Shown here piece after piece: positions 27,992 to 39,879 of a DNA stretch of 48,847 bases. Both the position numbers and the translations under genes were made by a program. Under the pieces are notes generated by a model. It made no database searches. It saw only the letters and a program-made list of their open reading frames with translations, and had not been told where the DNA came from. Position 1 is the first letter of the stretch; every line of letters starts with the position of its first letter. The stretch is from Bacillota bacterium (GTDB lineage: Bacteria; Bacillota; Sulfobacillia; JAIMAT01), in the NCBI GenBank assembly GCA_029961055.1, contig JASBVM010000027.1, forward strand, positions 1 to 48,847. The letters are read 5' to 3'.

Positions 27992-28291
27992 ATGGAGACC
28001 GCGCGAGACGGCAGCCGGCAGCTGCGCGTCCACCTGCACATCCGCGGCCGCGTCCAGGGCGTCGGCTTCCGTGCCGGCGCCCAGGCCGAGGCGGAGCGGC
28101 TGGGGGTCACGGGTTGGGTCCGGAACGTGGAGGACGGCAGCGTCGAGCTGGAGGCGCAGGCCGATCCCGAGACCCTGGAGCGGTTCCTGCGCTGGTGCCA
28201 GCGCGGCCCCGCCGGCGCCCGGGTGGACGCGGTGGACACTTCCTCACGGCCGCCCGTCGGAGGCGAGGCCGGTTTCGCCATCCGCTTCTGA
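27992..28291 (+). CDS. acyP: Acylphosphatase
   Basis: 99 residues, the normal size. GRVQGVGFRAGAQAEAERLG carries the phosphate-binding loop with the catalytic Arg; the usual catalytic Asn lies in GWVRNVEDGSVELEAQ. It hydrolyses acyl phosphates in the cytosol. ATG 27992 has AAGGAGGGGG seven bases upstream. The spot CDTSS-type C-terminus ends in IRF, close to the usual R-Y/F ending. Confidence 0.9.
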   Translation: METARDGSRQLRVHLHIRGRVQGVGFRAGAQAEAERLGVTGWVRNVEDGSVELEAQADPETLERFLRWCQRGPAGARVDAVDTSSRPPVGGEAGFAIRF

Positions 28292-28364
28292 GCCCGGGAC
28301 CGCCCGCGGGCAGGGTACCGCGGCGGCCCCGCCTCTCCCGCTGCCGCCCTCCCGTCTCCGGCAG

Positions 28365-29894
28365 CTACTCCTCCCGCTCGCGCAGGCGCTCCAGACGGCG
28401 GCGGAGCACCTCGTTCACCTTGGCCGCGTTGGCCTTGCCCCGCGTCTCGCGCATCACCTGGCCGACCAGCACGGCCACGGCCTTCTCCTTGCCGCCCAGG
28501 ATGTCGGCCACCACCTTGGGGTTGGCCTCGATCACCTTGTCGGCCACCGCCTCCAGCGCCGACTCGTCGCGGATCTGGACCAGACCCTCGCGCTCCACGA
28601 TCTGGCGCGGGTCGTCGCCGGTCTCCAGCATCCGCGCGAAGACCTGCTTGGCCAGCGTGGCGGTGACCGTCCCCTCCTCCACCAGGCCGATCAGCTCGGC
28701 CAGCCCCTGGGGCGTCAGGCGCAGCGAGGCGAGCGGCTCGCCCGTCTCGTTCAGGCGGGCGCTCACCTCGCCCAGGAGCCAGTTGGCCGCTTGGCGGAAC
28801 GGCGCCCCGGCCGCCACCGCCGCGTCCAGGAAGTCGCCCAGCTCCCGCTGGGTGACCAGGGTCCAGGCTTCCTTGTAGGCCAGGCCGGCCTCCTGGTAGC
28901 GGGCGAGGCGCTGCTCGGGCAGCTCCGGCAGCGAGCGTTCGATCTCCGCCACCCAGGCGGGGTCGATCATCAGCGGCACCAGGTCGGGTTCGGGGAAGTA
29001 GCGGTAGTCGTTCACTTCCTCCTTGGAGCGGCCGGGCAGGGTGACGCCGCGGTTCTCGTCCCAGTGGCGCGTCTCGCGCTCGATCCGCTCGCCCCGCGCC
29101 AGCGCCTCCGCCTGCCGCTCGGCCTCGTAGGCCAGGGCGCGCTGGACGGCGCGGAAGGAGTTCATGTTCTTGACCTCCACCAGCACCCCCAGCTCCTTCG
29201 AACCGCGGGGGCGGATGGAGATGTTGGCGTCGCAGCGGAGCGAGCCTTCCTCCATCTTGACGTCGGAGACGCCGGTGTAGAGGACGGTCGCCCGCAGCAT
29301 CTCGAGATAGGCGCGGGCCTCCTCGGGCGAGCGGATGTCGGGCTCGGAGACGATCTCCACCAGCGGCACGCCGGCGCGGTTGAAGTCGAGGAGCGTCGTC
29401 TCCCCCTTCGTCTCCCCCGCGCCCCCGGCGCCGTTCTCGCCGCCGTGGAGCGACTTGCCCGCGTCTTCCTCCATGTGCAGGCGGCGGATGCGGATCCGCC
29501 GCGGACCCTCGCCCACGTCGACGGTCAGCCAGCCGTTCCGCGCCAGCGGCTGGTCGTACTGGGAGATCTGGTAGCCCTTGGGGAGGTCCGGGTAGTGGTA
29601 GTTCTTCCGGTCGAACTTGGTCTCGCGGGCGATCTCGCAGTGGAGCGCCCGCGCCGCCCGGATGGCGAACTCGACGGCGCGCCGGTTGGGGACCGGGAGC
29701 GCGCCCGGCAGCGCCATGCAGACCGGGCAGACGTGGGTGTTGGGCTCGTCGCCGAAGTCGGCGGGGCAGGAGCAGAACATCTTGGTCCGCGTGGAGAGCT
29801 CGACGTGGACCTCCAGCCCGATCACCATCTCGTAGGCGTCCGTCGCCCCGGGCGCTCCCCGCCCGGCCTCGGGCCGCTCCAGCAGGCGGCTCAC
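28365..29894 (-). CDS. gatB: Asp-tRNA(Asn)/Glu-tRNA(Gln) amidotransferase subunit B
   Basis: 509 residues. The N-terminal kinase-like cradle domain starts at [20 protein letters not shown] and includes the zinc-site cysteines in FCSCPADFG and [31 protein letters not shown] and [20 protein letters not shown] follow. The helical and C-terminal YqeY-like domains (about 300-509) bind the tRNA tail. GatB phosphorylates and positions mischarged tRNA for amidation by GatA. GTG 29894 overlaps the gatA stop (GTGA). Last gene of gatCAB. Confidence 0.95.
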   Translation of the reverse strand: MSRLLERPEAGRGAPGATDAYEMVIGLEVHVELSTRTKMFCSCPADFGDEPNTHVCPVCMALPGALPVPNRRAVEFAIRAARALHCEIARETKFDRKNYHYPDLPKGYQISQYDQPLARNGWLTVDVGEGPRRIRIRRLHMEEDAGKSLHGGENGAGGAGETKGETTLLDFNRAGVPLVEIVSEPDIRSPEEARAYLEMLRATVLYTGVSDVKMEEGSLRCDANISIRPRGSKELGVLVEVKNMNSFRAVQRALAYEAERQAEALARGERIERETRHWDENRGVTLPGRSKEEVNDYRYFPEPDLVPLMIDPAWVAEIERSLPELPEQRLARYQEAGLAYKEAWTLVTQRELGDFLDAAVAAGAPFRQAANWLLGEVSARLNETGEPLASLRLTPQGLAELIGLVEEGTVTATLAKQVFARMLETGDDPRQIVEREGLVQIRDESALEAVADKVIEANPKVVADILGGKEKAVAVLVGQVMRETRGKANAAKVNEVLRRRLERLREREE

Positions 29895-31348
29895 GGCGCC
29901 ACCTCCTCCAGCTCGGCCGCCGGCGGCCAGGGCTCCAGCCCCAGCGCCGCCTCCAGCGCCCGGGCCGCGCGGAGCAGGAGCGCCTCCTCGAAGGGAGCCG
30001 CCATCAGCTGGACGCCCACGGGCAGCCCCTCCGCGCTCCCGCAGGGGAGCGAGATCGCCGGCAGCCCCGCCAGGTTGGCCGGGATGGTGCAGATGTCGTT
30101 CATGTACATCGTGAGCGGGTCGGAGACCTCCCCCAGCCGGAAGGCGACGGTGGGCGCCGTCGGCGTCAGGAGCAGGTCGTAGCGCTGGAAGGCCTCCCGG
30201 AACTCCTGCCGGATCCGCGTCCGCACCTTCTGCGCCTTCAGGTAGTACTGGTCGTAGTAGCCGGCGCTGAGCGCGTAGGTGCCCAGCATGATCCGCCGCC
30301 GCACCTCCGCCCCGAAACCCTTCTGCCGCGTCCGGTCGTACAGCTCGCCGTAGCTCTTGGCCCCCGCCGCGCGGTAGCCGTAGCGGACGCCGTCGTAGCG
30401 CGCCAGGTTGGCCGAGGCCTCCGCCGGCGCGATCACGTAGTAGGTGGCCAGCGCGTACCGGGTGGAAGGAAGCTCCATCTCCTCCACCCGCGCCCCCTCC
30501 CGCTCCAGCTTCCTCGCCGCTCCCAGCACCGCCTCGCGCACCGCGGGCGCGATCCCCTCGCCGAAGTACTCCCGCGGCAGGCCGACGCGGAGCCCCCGGG
30601 CGCCCTCCTCCAGCCCCTCCAGGTAGTCGGGCACCGGCCGGTCGGCCGAGGTGGCGTCGCGCGGGTCGTGACCGGCGATCAGCCCGAGCAGCACGGCGGC
30701 GTCGCGGACGTCGCGCGTGATCGGCCCGATCTGGTCCAGCGAGCTGGCAAAGGCGACCAGCCCGTAGCGCGAGACCCGCCCGTAGCTGGGCTTCAGGCCG
30801 ACCAGGCCGCAGTAGGCGGCCGGTTGGCGGATCGACCCGCCGGTGTCCGAGCCCAGCGCCCAGGGTGCCATGCCCGCCGCCACCGCCGCCGCCGAGCCTC
30901 CGCTGGAGCCGCCGGGGACCCGCTCCAGGTCCAGCGGGTTGCGCGTCGGCTCGAAGGCCGAGTGTTCGGTGGAGGAGCCCATGGCGAACTCGTCCATGTT
31001 GGTCTTGCCCAGCCAGCCGAGTCCCGCCGCCTCCAGCCGCTCCACCGCGGTCGCCGTGTAGGGCGGCACCCAGTCCGCCAGCATGCGCGAGGCGCAGGTG
31101 GTGCGGAGCCCGGCGGTGACCAGGTTGTCCTTCAGCGCGATGGGCAGGCCGGCCCAGGGGCCGGGCCCGCGCCCCCCCTCCCGGTCGGCCCGGATCGCCG
31201 CCTCCAGCGCCCGCTCCGGCGTCTGCGCCAGGAAGGCGTGGACCCGCCCGTCCAGCCTCGCCATCCGCTCCACGTAGAACTCCGCGATCTCCCGGCGGCT
31301 CGCGCCCGAGGCGAGCCACTGGTGGACCGGCCGCAGCGCCGGGATCAC
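29891..31348 (-). CDS. gatA: Asp-tRNA(Asn)/Glu-tRNA(Gln) amidotransferase subunit A
   Basis: 485 residues of the amidase signature family. The catalytic Lys is in [14 protein letters not shown] and the Ser pair in [18 protein letters not shown] and [20 protein letters not shown]. GatA releases ammonia from glutamine for GatB. GTG 31348 overlaps the gatC stop (GTGA), so translation is probably coupled. Complete by length. Confidence 0.95.
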   Translation of the reverse strand: MIPALRPVHQWLASGASRREIAEFYVERMARLDGRVHAFLAQTPERALEAAIRADREGGRGPGPWAGLPIALKDNLVTAGLRTTCASRMLADWVPPYTATAVERLEAAGLGWLGKTNMDEFAMGSSTEHSAFEPTRNPLDLERVPGGSSGGSAAAVAAGMAPWALGSDTGGSIRQPAAYCGLVGLKPSYGRVSRYGLVAFASSLDQIGPITRDVRDAAVLLGLIAGHDPRDATSADRPVPDYLEGLEEGARGLRVGLPREYFGEGIAPAVREAVLGAARKLEREGARVEEMELPSTRYALATYYVIAPAEASANLARYDGVRYGYRAAGAKSYGELYDRTRQKGFGAEVRRRIMLGTYALSAGYYDQYYLKAQKVRTRIRQEFREAFQRYDLLLTPTAPTVAFRLGEVSDPLTMYMNDICTIPANLAGLPAISLPCGSAEGLPVGVQLMAAPFEEALLLRAARALEAALGLEPWPPAAELEEVAP

Positions 31349-31668
31349 GGTTCCGCCTCCCCGCCGGAGTTCTCGCCTTCCTCGCCGATCACCCGGGGCA
31401 CCCGCCAGAAGGGGCCCTCCCGGTCCGGTGCCTGCTCCAGCAGCTGCTCGCGCCCGAGGCCCGGGCGCGGCTCGTCCTCCCGCAGCGCGTTGACCTGGTC
31501 GAGCACGTGGGCGGTGGGCGCCAGGTCGGAGGTGTCCACTTCCTGAAGCTGGGCGACGTAGGAGAGGATCGCGCCCAGCTCCCCCGCCAGCGCCCGGACC
31601 TCCTCCTCGTCCAGGGCCATCCGCGCCAGGCGCGCCACGTGGCGCACCTCCTCGGGGGTGATGGCCAT
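31345..31668 (-). CDS. gatC: Asp-tRNA(Asn)/Glu-tRNA(Gln) amidotransferase subunit C
   Basis: 107 residues. [21 protein letters not shown] opens the typical GatC helix pair, and the C-terminal belt has [13 protein letters not shown]. It stabilises the GatA-GatB interface. ATG 31668 has GGAGGGGAGG about ten bases upstream. First gene of the gatCAB operon; the 145 bases behind it hold no gene and no obvious terminator of the opp operon. Confidence 0.93.
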   Translation of the reverse strand: MAITPEEVRHVARLARMALDEEEVRALAGELGAILSYVAQLQEVDTSDLAPTAHVLDQVNALREDEPRPGLGREQLLEQAPDREGPFWRVPRVIGEEGENSGGEAEP

Positions 31669-31813
31669 CTCGCCGGAAACCTCCCCTCCGGCGGAAGGGT
31701 GCCGGGAAGCCCTCTTCCGCCCGTCAAAGCTCGTTCTACCACGACGGCCGGGGCGGAGGCGAGTCGCCCCCTCCCCGGCCGGAGAAGCCGGAGACCGGTC
31801 GCCGGCGATCCCG

Positions 31814-32914
31814 TCAGGCGGCCGGCCCGCCCTGCCCCGGCGCCGGCGACGGCACCGCCGTCTCCGGCTGGCCCGCGGCCCTGCCGGGGTGAAGGTGGCA
31901 GGCCACGCGGTGGCCGGCGGCCACCTCGACCATGGGCGGCTCCACCTCGCGGCAGACGTCCATGGCGAAGGGGCAGCGCGTGTGGAAGCGGCAGCCCGAG
32001 GGCGGGTGGGCGGGCGAGGGGACGTCGCCCTGGAGGACGATCCGCTGCCGGTACTTCTGCACCTTGGGGTTGGGCAGCGGGACCGCCGAGAGGAGCGCCT
32101 GGGTGTACGGGTGGAGCGGGTTGGCGTAGAGCTCGTCCGTCTCCGCCGACTCCACCACCTGGCCCAGGTACATCACCGTCACCCGTTCGGAGATGTGCCG
32201 GACCACGGCCAGGTCATGGGCGATGAACAGGTAGGTGAGGTGGAACTCTTCCTGGAGCCGCTCCAGCAGGTTGATCACCTGCGACTGGACGGAGACGTCC
32301 AGCGCCGAGACCGGCTCGTCGAGCACCAGCAGCTTCGGGTTGAGCGCCAGCGCTCGCGCGACGCCGATCCGCTGCCGCTGACCGCCGGAGAACTCGTGCG
32401 GGTAGCGCCGGACGTGGGCGGCGCTGAGGCCCACCACCTCCAGCAGCTCCCGCACCCGCTCCTCCTTGGCGCGACCCCTGGCGAGGCCGTGGATCTCCAG
32501 CGGCTCCCCCACGATGTCGCCCACCGTCATGCGCGGGTTGAGCGAGCCGTAGGGATCCTGGAAGACGATCTGCATCTCGCGCCGGAGCTTCCGCATCTCC
32601 TCCCGGCCGAGCCTGTAGATGTCGCGCCCCTCGAAGAGGACCTGGCCGGAGGTGGGCTCGATCAGGCGCAGGACCAGGCGGCCGGTGGTCGACTTGCCGC
32701 AGCCCGACTCGCCCACCAGCCCCATGGTCTCGCCGCGGCGGATGTGGAAGCTGACGCCGTCCACCGCCCGCACCCAGCCGGTCACCCGGCCCAGGAGCCC
32801 GCCGGTGATGGGGAAGTGCTTCTTCAGGTCGCGGACGTCCAGGAGGACCTCCTCGGGGCGGGCGGCCGGCGCCCCGCCGGCCGCCCGCTCGCTCCTCGGC
32901 TGAGCCAGCGCCAC
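31814..32914 (-). CDS. Oligopeptide/dipeptide ABC transporter ATPase, OppF type (second set)
   Basis: 366 residues. Walker [11 protein letters not shown]-loop [13 protein letters not shown], signature [16 protein letters not shown], Walker [13 protein letters not shown] and H-loop FIAHDLAVV are all intact. The C-terminal oligopeptide-transporter extension with the Cys-containing [19 protein letters not shown] is present. The SVQSQV stretch and the HYLF-type order place it in the OppF/DppF group. GTG 32914 follows the preceding ATPase stop directly. Last gene of the transporter operon. Confidence 0.88.
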   Translation of the reverse strand: MALAQPRSERAAGGAPAARPEEVLLDVRDLKKHFPITGGLLGRVTGWVRAVDGVSFHIRRGETMGLVGESGCGKSTTGRLVLRLIEPTSGQVLFEGRDIYRLGREEMRKLRREMQIVFQDPYGSLNPRMTVGDIVGEPLEIHGLARGRAKEERVRELLEVVGLSAAHVRRYPHEFSGGQRQRIGVARALALNPKLLVLDEPVSALDVSVQSQVINLLERLQEEFHLTYLFIAHDLAVVRHISERVTVMYLGQVVESAETDELYANPLHPYTQALLSAVPLPNPKVQKYRQRIVLQGDVPSPAHPPSGCRFHTRCPFAMDVCREVEPPMVEVAAGHRVACHLHPGRAAGQPETAVPSPAPGQGGPAA

Positions 32915-33907
<993 letters not shown>

Positions 33908-33967
33908 CGGTCTCCCTCCCTTCCCGGAGAGCCCTCCCCGGTTCTCCGGCCGACCCGGCCGGGATGT

Positions 33968-34987
33968 CTAGCTCAGCGGAAAGTGGCAGGCCACCTGATG
34001 GCCGGCCGCCACCTCGCGCAGCTGCGGCGCCTGCTCGGCGCAGACGGGCTGTGCGAAAGGACAACGCGGATGGAACCGGCAACCCGAGGGTGGATGGGCC
34101 GGCGACGGCACCTCGCCCTGCAGGATCATCCGCTGCCGCCTGCGGTGGGGATTGGGCAGGGGTACGGCCGACAGGAGCGCGGCGGTGTACGGGTGGGCCG
34201 GGTGATCGAAGAGTTCCCCGGTCTCCGCCACCTCCACCAGCTGGCCCAGGTACATGACGCCCACATGGTCGGAGATGTGCCGGACCACGTTGAGGCCGTG
34301 GGCGATGAAGAGATAGGTGAGGCCCAGCTGGTCCTGCAGGTCGCTGAGCAGGTTGAGGATCTGCGACTGGACGGAGACGTCCAGCGCCGAGACGGCCTCG
34401 TCGGCGACGATGAACTTGGGGTTGAGCGCGATCGCCCGGGCGATGCCCACCCGCTGCCGCTGGCCGCCCGAGAACTCGTGCGGGAAGCGGTTCCGCCAGG
34501 CCGGGTCGAGGCCGACCATGCGCATCAGCTCGCGTACGCGCTCGTCGATCTGCTGGGGCGAGCCGTAACGGTGGACGCGCAGGGGCTCGGCGATGATGTC
34601 GCCGACGGTGAAGCGCGGGTTGAGCGAGCCGTAGGGGTCCTGGAAGATGACCTGCATCTCCTTGCGCATCGGCCGGAGCCGCGAGGCGGGGAGATGGAGG
34701 ATCTCCTGGCCCTCGAAGAAGACGGAGCCGGACGTGGCCGGCTGGAGCCGGAGGATGACGCGGCCCAGCGTGGTCTTGCCGCAGCCGGACTCGCCCACCA
34801 GGCCGAAGGTCTCCCCCGCCTGGATCTCCAGGCTCACGTCGTCGACCGCGCGCACCTGGCCCACCACGTGGCCCAGGAGGCCGCGGCGGATGGGGAAGTA
34901 CTTCTTCAGGTGGACGACGCGAACGAGCGGCTCGGCGGCCTCCGCCTGCAGCGAGCCTTCGAGCGCCTTGGCGGTCCCCGCGCTCAT
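33968..34987 (-). CDS. Oligopeptide/dipeptide ABC transporter ATPase, OppF type (first set)
   Basis: 339 residues. Walker [11 protein letters not shown]-loop [13 protein letters not shown], signature [16 protein letters not shown], Walker [13 protein letters not shown] (Ala-Val replaces the usual Pro-Val/Pro-Thr after Asp-Glu), and H-loop FIAHGLNVV, with Gly where most family members have Asp after the catalytic His. The C-terminal [15 protein letters not shown] extension is present. ATG 34987 overlaps the preceding stop by four bases. Confidence 0.88.
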   Translation of the reverse strand: MSAGTAKALEGSLQAEAAEPLVRVVHLKKYFPIRRGLLGHVVGQVRAVDDVSLEIQAGETFGLVGESGCGKTTLGRVILRLQPATSGSVFFEGQEILHLPASRLRPMRKEMQVIFQDPYGSLNPRFTVGDIIAEPLRVHRYGSPQQIDERVRELMRMVGLDPAWRNRFPHEFSGGQRQRVGIARAIALNPKFIVADEAVSALDVSVQSQILNLLSDLQDQLGLTYLFIAHGLNVVRHISDHVGVMYLGQLVEVAETGELFDHPAHPYTAALLSAVPLPNPHRRRQRMILQGEVPSPAHPPSGCRFHPRCPFAQPVCAEQAPQLREVAAGHQVACHFPLS

Positions 34988-36090
34988 GCCCGGCTCACCC
35001 CTTCCCGCGTCGAGCTGCCCAGCCCGGCGCCGCCCGCCGTCACGCCGCCGTCCGGCGACCCGGCCTCGCCGGCCGCGGGAGCGACGGCGGTCGCGCCGGC
35101 GCCCTGGCCGGCGGCGGCCACCTCTTCGGCGCGCCAGCAGGCCACCTGGTGTCCGTTGATGCGGCGGAGGGGCGGCTCCTCCCGCCGGCAGCGCTCCTCC
35201 GCCCACGGGCAGCGGGGGTTGAACCTGCAGCCCGACGGCAGGTTGGCCAGGTTGGGAATGCTTCCTTTGATGGTGTGGAGCCGGCCGCCCCGCTCCCCCT
35301 CCATCCCCGGGATGGAGGCCAGCAGCCCCTGGGTGTACGGGTGGCTCGGCGCGTCGAAGAGCTCGAAGACCGTCCCCGTCTCCATCACCCGGCCGGCGTA
35401 CATGACCGCCACCCGGTCGGCCATCTCCGCCGCGATGCCCATGTCGTGGGTGATGAGGAGGATCGACATCCCGAACTCGGACTTCAGCTGGCGGAGCAGG
35501 TCGAGGATCTGCGCCTGGATGGTGACGTCCAGCGCCGTGGTCGGCTCGTCGGCGATCAGGAGCCGCGGGTTGCAGGCCAGCGCCATGGCGATCATGGCCC
35601 GCTGCCGCATGCCGCCGGAGAACTCGTGCGGGTACTGCTGGACCCGGACCTCGGGCTCGGGGATGCCCACCAGGCGGAGCATCTCCACCGCCCGCGCCCA
35701 CGCCTGCTCCTTCGACTTCCCCTGGTGGAGCATGACCGCCTCGGCGATCTGGTCGCCGACGGTGAAGACGGGGTTGAGGGCGGTCATCGGCTCCTGGAAG
35801 ATCATCGCGATCTCACTGCCGCGGATGCGGCGCATCTGGTCCTGGCTCTTGGTCGCCAGGTCCTCGCCGCCGAAGAGGATCCGCCCGCCCAGGATGGCTC
35901 CGTTGTCGTGCTCGATCAGCCGCATCACGCTCAGGGCGGTGACGCTCTTGCCGCTGCCGGACTCGCCCACCACGCAGAGCGTCTCGCCCTCGTTCACCTC
36001 CAGCGAGATGCCGTCGAGCACTTTCAGGTAGCCGCGGTCGGTGAAGAAGCCGACCGTCAGGCCTTCGATTTGGAGTAGCGGGCGCGCCAT
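34984..36090 (-). CDS. Oligopeptide/dipeptide ABC transporter ATPase, OppD type (first set)
   Basis: 368 residues. Walker [11 protein letters not shown]-loop [13 protein letters not shown], signature [17 protein letters not shown], Walker [17 protein letters not shown] and H-loop [13 protein letters not shown] are intact. The family extension [15 protein letters not shown] is followed by a Gly/Ala-rich tail of about 40 residues not seen in the second OppD. ATG 36090 was chosen for GGGAGG eight bases upstream and because homology begins there; it overlaps the permease gene by 34 bases. Confidence 0.88.
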   Translation of the reverse strand: MARPLLQIEGLTVGFFTDRGYLKVLDGISLEVNEGETLCVVGESGSGKSVTALSVMRLIEHDNGAILGGRILFGGEDLATKSQDQMRRIRGSEIAMIFQEPMTALNPVFTVGDQIAEAVMLHQGKSKEQAWARAVEMLRLVGIPEPEVRVQQYPHEFSGGMRQRAMIAMALACNPRLLIADEPTTALDVTIQAQILDLLRQLKSEFGMSILLITHDMGIAAEMADRVAVMYAGRVMETGTVFELFDAPSHPYTQGLLASIPGMEGERGGRLHTIKGSIPNLANLPSGCRFNPRCPWAEERCRREEPPLRRINGHQVACWRAEEVAAAGQGAGATAVAPAAGEAGSPDGGVTAGGAGLGSSTREGVSRA

Positions 36091-37040
36091 GCTTCGATCC
36101 TCCCTTTCGGCACGCGAGCCTTCTGGCGGGGGTCCATGGCGTCCCGGATCCCGTCGCCCACGAAGTTGACCGCCAGCACCGTCAGAAAGATGGCGAGACC
36201 GGGGAAGACCGCCATCCACGGCTCGGTCAGCATGAAGTTCTGCGCGTCGTTCAGCATCTGGCCCCAGCTGGTCTGCGGCGGCTGCACGCCCAGCCCGAGG
36301 AAGGAGAGGCCCGACTCCGACAGGATGGCGCCGCCCACCATCAGCGTCGCGTTGACGATGATGGGCGCCACGGCGTTCCGGATCAGGTGGCTGAACATGA
36401 TCTTCCAGCTGGAGACCCCGATGGCCCGCGCGGCCTCGACGTACTGCATCTCCCGCAACTGGAGGAACTCGCCGCGCACCAGCCGCGCGACGCCCATCCA
36501 GCTGGTGAAGACCAGGACCAGGATCAGGTACTGGAACTTGGTCCCGAAGATCGCCAGCACCAGGATGTTCAGGAAGAGCGCGGGGAAGGAGAGCATCACG
36601 TCGACGAAGCGCATCAGCACCGTGTCGATCCAGCCGCCGAAGTACCCCGCGATCCCCCCGAGCAGCGAGCCGATGAAGACCGAGCCGGCCGCCACGGTGA
36701 AGCCGATCAGGAGCGAGACCCGGCCGGCGTTGAGCACCCGGGAGAAGATGTCCCGTCCCAGGTCGTCGGTGCCGAACCAGTGCTGGAGGCTCGGCGGCTG
36801 CATGATGGCGGTCAAGTCCGGCTTCGCCGGATCGTACGGGCTGATCCAGGGCGCCAGGATGGCCACGACCACTTCCAGCAGGACGAAGGCGAGCGCCGCC
36901 ATCGCCAGGGGGTTCTGCCGGAAGCGCCGGACAGCCGAACGCCAGGGAGACTCCGGCTTCTCCGAGAGCTGGATGGTCTCGAAGCCCGGCTCGGCGACGG
37001 GAGGCAGCTCCTGGGGCGGCGTGGGCAGCACCTGGCTCAT
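36057..37040 (-). CDS. Oligopeptide/dipeptide ABC transporter permease, OppC/DppC type
   Basis: 327 residues. A cytosolic N-terminus of about 35 residues, then six hydrophobic segments. The OppC_N region includes NPLAMAALAFVLLEVVVAIL, and HWFGTDDLGRDIFSRVLNAG is the classic OppC/DppC block. The EAA loop for ATPase contact is EAARAIGVSSWKIMFSHLIR. Its start overlaps the OppB-type gene stop by four bases. Confidence 0.93.
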   Translation of the reverse strand: MSQVLPTPPQELPPVAEPGFETIQLSEKPESPWRSAVRRFRQNPLAMAALAFVLLEVVVAILAPWISPYDPAKPDLTAIMQPPSLQHWFGTDDLGRDIFSRVLNAGRVSLLIGFTVAAGSVFIGSLLGGIAGYFGGWIDTVLMRFVDVMLSFPALFLNILVLAIFGTKFQYLILVLVFTSWMGVARLVRGEFLQLREMQYVEAARAIGVSSWKIMFSHLIRNAVAPIIVNATLMVGGAILSESGLSFLGLGVQPPQTSWGQMLNDAQNFMLTEPWMAVFPGLAIFLTVLAVNFVGDGIRDAMDPRQKARVPKGRIEAWRARYSKSKA

Positions 37041-38011
37041 CGCGCCTCAGCCCCCCCGGCGCCCAGCTGCACCCGCGGGTCGATGATGGCGTAGAGGATG
37101 TCCGCCAGCAGGTTCCCCAGCACCACCATGGCCGCGATGATCATGGTGATGGCCATGAGCACCGAGTATTCGCGGGCGAAGGCCATCTGGACGAAGAGCT
37201 GGCCCATGCCCGGCCAGTTGAAGACCGCCTCGGTCAGGGCCGCGCCGGCCACCACGATGGGCAGGTCGAGGCCCAGGACGGTGACCACGGGGATGAGCGC
37301 GTTGCGCAGCGCGTGCCGGAAGACCACCCGCCGCTCGGGGACACCCTTGGCCCGCGCCGTGCGGACGTAGTCCTGGTTGAGCACCTCCAGCATGCTGGCC
37401 CGCGAGTACTTGAGGTAACCCGCCAGGTTGATCAGGACCAGCACCGTCACCGGCAGCACCATGTGCCAGACGAGATCGCCCAGGTCGCTCCGGCCCATGC
37501 TGTGCATGTCCGAAAGCGGAAACCAGCCCAGCTTGAGGGCGAAGAACATCTGGAGCAGGATGCCGAACCAGAAGGCGGGCATGGAGAAGCCGATGTATCC
37601 CACCACCGAGCCGGCGTTGTCGGCCAGGCCGTACTGCCGCGTGCTGCTGTAGATCCCCCAGGGGATGGCGATGAGGAGCGCCAGCACCCAGGACGTGGTC
37701 ATCAGGATCAGGGTGTTGCCGAGGGTCGGCCAGACGATCTGGGCCACCGGCAGGTGGTTCTTGAACGTGTAGCCGAAGTTGCCCCGCAGCATCAGACCGA
37801 GCCAGTTCAGGTACTGGATGGGTACGGGCCGATCCAGGCCGAGGTTGTGCGCCTGGATCCGCTGCACCTCCGGCGAGACGCCCGGCCGCAGGAAGATGGC
37901 CGTCGGCCCGCCGGGTGCGGCGTGGATGAGAGCGAAGCTGACCACCGACACCAGGAAGAGGACCAAGAGGCTCTGTAAGATGCGGCGAACCAGGTACTCT
38001 CCCACACCCAT
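37037..38011 (-). CDS. Oligopeptide/dipeptide ABC transporter permease, OppB/DppB type
   Basis: 324 residues with six transmembrane segments. The opening VRRILQSLLVLFLVSVVSF and a PGGPTAIFLRPGVSPE loop are typical. The EAA loop is RTARAKGVPERRVVFRHALR. ATG 38011 lies three bases after AAAGGAGGGG, and GTG 38005 has more usual spacing, so either may be used. It follows the binding-protein gene after 149 bases that hold a perfect palindrome. Confidence 0.93.
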   Translation of the reverse strand: MGVGEYLVRRILQSLLVLFLVSVVSFALIHAAPGGPTAIFLRPGVSPEVQRIQAHNLGLDRPVPIQYLNWLGLMLRGNFGYTFKNHLPVAQIVWPTLGNTLILMTTSWVLALLIAIPWGIYSSTRQYGLADNAGSVVGYIGFSMPAFWFGILLQMFFALKLGWFPLSDMHSMGRSDLGDLVWHMVLPVTVLVLINLAGYLKYSRASMLEVLNQDYVRTARAKGVPERRVVFRHALRNALIPVVTVLGLDLPIVVAGAALTEAVFNWPGMGQLFVQMAFAREYSVLMAITMIIAAMVVLGNLLADILYAIIDPRVQLGAGGAEAR

Positions 38012-38099
38012 CCCCTCCTTTCCGCACGAGTGGACGCCTCTGGAACCGGTTAAGCCGAGTTTACTCGCTCCTGCCCCGGCTCCAAGATTGGAAACACCA

Positions 38100-38127
38100 G
38101 GGAAGGGGCCCGGCCGGGCCCCTTCCC
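38100..38127. terminator. Perfect 28-nt palindrome between the binding-protein and permease genes
   Basis: GGGAAGGGGCCCGG directly followed by its exact complement, giving 14-base arms. It starts 33 bases past the stop of the binding-protein gene. No T-run follows. In such operons a hairpin here commonly stabilises the upstream message or partly ends transcription, so more binding protein than permease is made; that role is inferred. Confidence 0.5.
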
Positions 38128-38160
38128 GTCACCGCGTCGACCCTCGGTCTGCCGGCCCGC

Positions 38161-39879
38161 TCACGACTGCGGCGACACCCACCAGTTCTGGATGTGCCAG
38201 AAGTAGGCGTACGGCAGAGCCTGGAACGGCGCATCCTCCGGCTGCCAGTGCACGCGCTTGTTGTATCCGCCGATGATGTTCAACTGCCACAGGAAGATGT
38301 ACGGCAGATCCGTCGAGATCTTCTGGGCGATCTGGGCGTAGATCTCCTTGCGCTGCGTGATGTCCGTGGTGGAGTTGCCCTGCTCCCAGAGCGCGTCGAT
38401 CTCCTTGTCCGTGTACCAGCCCCAGTTCTGCCCGTTGGGCGGGAAGTACTTGGAGCTGAAGATCTGCTCGTTGTCCGGGTCGAGCCCGCCGTACCAGCCG
38501 AGCAGGATCGCCTGGCCCTTGCCCGGGTTGATCCACTGGTCGATCCAGGTGGAGAAGTCCAACGCCTGGATGTTGACCTTGATCCCGACGTCCTTCAGCT
38601 CCTGCTGGATGATCGCGGACACCTGCTGGCGACGCAGGTTGCCGGTGTTGTACTGGAGCGTGAACTCGAAGCGGTGCCCGTTCTTGTAGAGGTAGCCGTC
38701 CGGGCCCATCTTCCAGCCGTCCTCGGCCAGGAGCTGCTTCGCCTTCTCGGGATCATAGCTGTAGGTCACGGCCGCGCCCGCCTTGTACGCCCAGTTGGTG
38801 GGCAGGAAAGGCGAGTCGATGGGCTGGGCGTATCCCTTGATGACCTGCTTGATGATCTCGTCGCGGTTGATGGCGTAGGCGATCGCCTGCCGCGTCTTGA
38901 TCCCCGCGAACGGGCTCTGGTTCCCGAACTGGGGGAAGTTGGAGCCCTTGAAGTTCAAGCCCAAGTAATCCCACGACGGGCCGGGCTGGTTGACCAGGGT
39001 GATGTTCTTGTTGCTCTCGACTGCGGGCAGGCTCGGCACCGGTATGCCGTTGAACATGTCCACGTCGCCCTTGAGGAGCGCCTGGACCGCCGTGTTCTGG
39101 TCGGCATAGATCTTGTAGACGATCTTCTGGATGTTCGGCTGCGGACCCCAGTAGTTGGGGTTGACTTCGAACTCCAGGTACTGCTTCTGGACCCACTTGG
39201 TCCAGACCCACGGACCGCTGGAGAGCGTCTTGGCGGGATCCGTCCCGTACGGGTTCTTCTGCAGGTCCTTGACCGGAACGTTCTCCAGCAGGTGCTTGGG
39301 CATCACCCAGGCGCCCATCAGCACGTTGGCCACGAAGGGCGCGTAGACCTTCTTCAGGTCGAACTCCACCGTGGTGGGATCCAGCGCCTTCGCCTGCTTG
39401 ACCTGGTCGAAGTACGAGACCAGCGGCGAGCCGAGGTCCTTGTTGGCGATGACGTTGGCGCTCCAGGCCACGTCGTCGGCCGTCAGCGGCTGGCCGTCCG
39501 ACCACTTCAGGTTCGGCTTGAGCTTGACGATGTAGGTGGTGCCGCCGTTCTGCACCTGGAAGGGCTCGGCTGCCAGCGACCACTGGCTGACGATCGGCTG
39601 GCCCTTGTTGTCCATGTCATAGAGAGGCGCGTTGATGAAAAAGGCGGCGTCAGCCGACGGGACGTCGTTGATGAACGCGGGGTTGAGGGTGATGATGTCC
39701 GACGTTTCCGCAAAGGTGAACGTCCCGCCCTTGACCGGCTTGTTCTCGGCGGTGGGCGCCGTGGTCTTCGGCTGCTCCGTCGTCTTCGCACCGCCGCCGC
39801 CGCAGGCGGACAGAACCAGTGCGAAGACGGCGATGACGGCGAAGAACCCCGCCCAGGGTTTTGCACGCCAGTGCGACAA
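38161..39879 (-). CDS. Peptide ABC transporter substrate-binding lipoprotein (family 5)
   Basis: 572 residues. A lipoprotein signal (FFAVIAVFALVLSACGGGG) has the lipobox LSAC at about residue 27. An SBP_bac_5 domain follows (about 65-530), with LKPNLKWSDGQPLTADDVAW, the usual WSDGxPxTAxDV block, and RQAIAYAINRDEII. It would be anchored outside the membrane and deliver peptides or similar ligands to the permease; the ligand cannot be predicted. The start is TTG 39879, six bases after GAGGAGGG; the frame extends upstream without a signal peptide or ribosome site. First gene of the operon. Confidence 0.92.
   Translation of the reverse strand: MSHWRAKPWAGFFAVIAVFALVLSACGGGGAKTTEQPKTTAPTAENKPVKGGTFTFAETSDIITLNPAFINDVPSADAAFFINAPLYDMDNKGQPIVSQWSLAAEPFQVQNGGTTYIVKLKPNLKWSDGQPLTADDVAWSANVIANKDLGSPLVSYFDQVKQAKALDPTTVEFDLKKVYAPFVANVLMGAWVMPKHLLENVPVKDLQKNPYGTDPAKTLSSGPWVWTKWVQKQYLEFEVNPNYWGPQPNIQKIVYKIYADQNTAVQALLKGDVDMFNGIPVPSLPAVESNKNITLVNQPGPSWDYLGLNFKGSNFPQFGNQSPFAGIKTRQAIAYAINRDEIIKQVIKGYAQPIDSPFLPTNWAYKAGAAVTYSYDPEKAKQLLAEDGWKMGPDGYLYKNGHRFEFTLQYNTGNLRRQQVSAIIQQELKDVGIKVNIQALDFSTWIDQWINPGKGQAILLGWYGGLDPDNEQIFSSKYFPPNGQNWGWYTDKEIDALWEQGNSTTDITQRKEIYAQIAQKISTDLPYIFLWQLNIIGGYNKRVHWQPEDAPFQALPYAYFWHIQNWWVSPQS

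Noticed and set aside
29895-31319. Extension of gatB to a 984-residue protein
   Set aside because: The upstream part is gatA read in the wrong frame; homology and the GTGA overlap put the gatB start at 29894.
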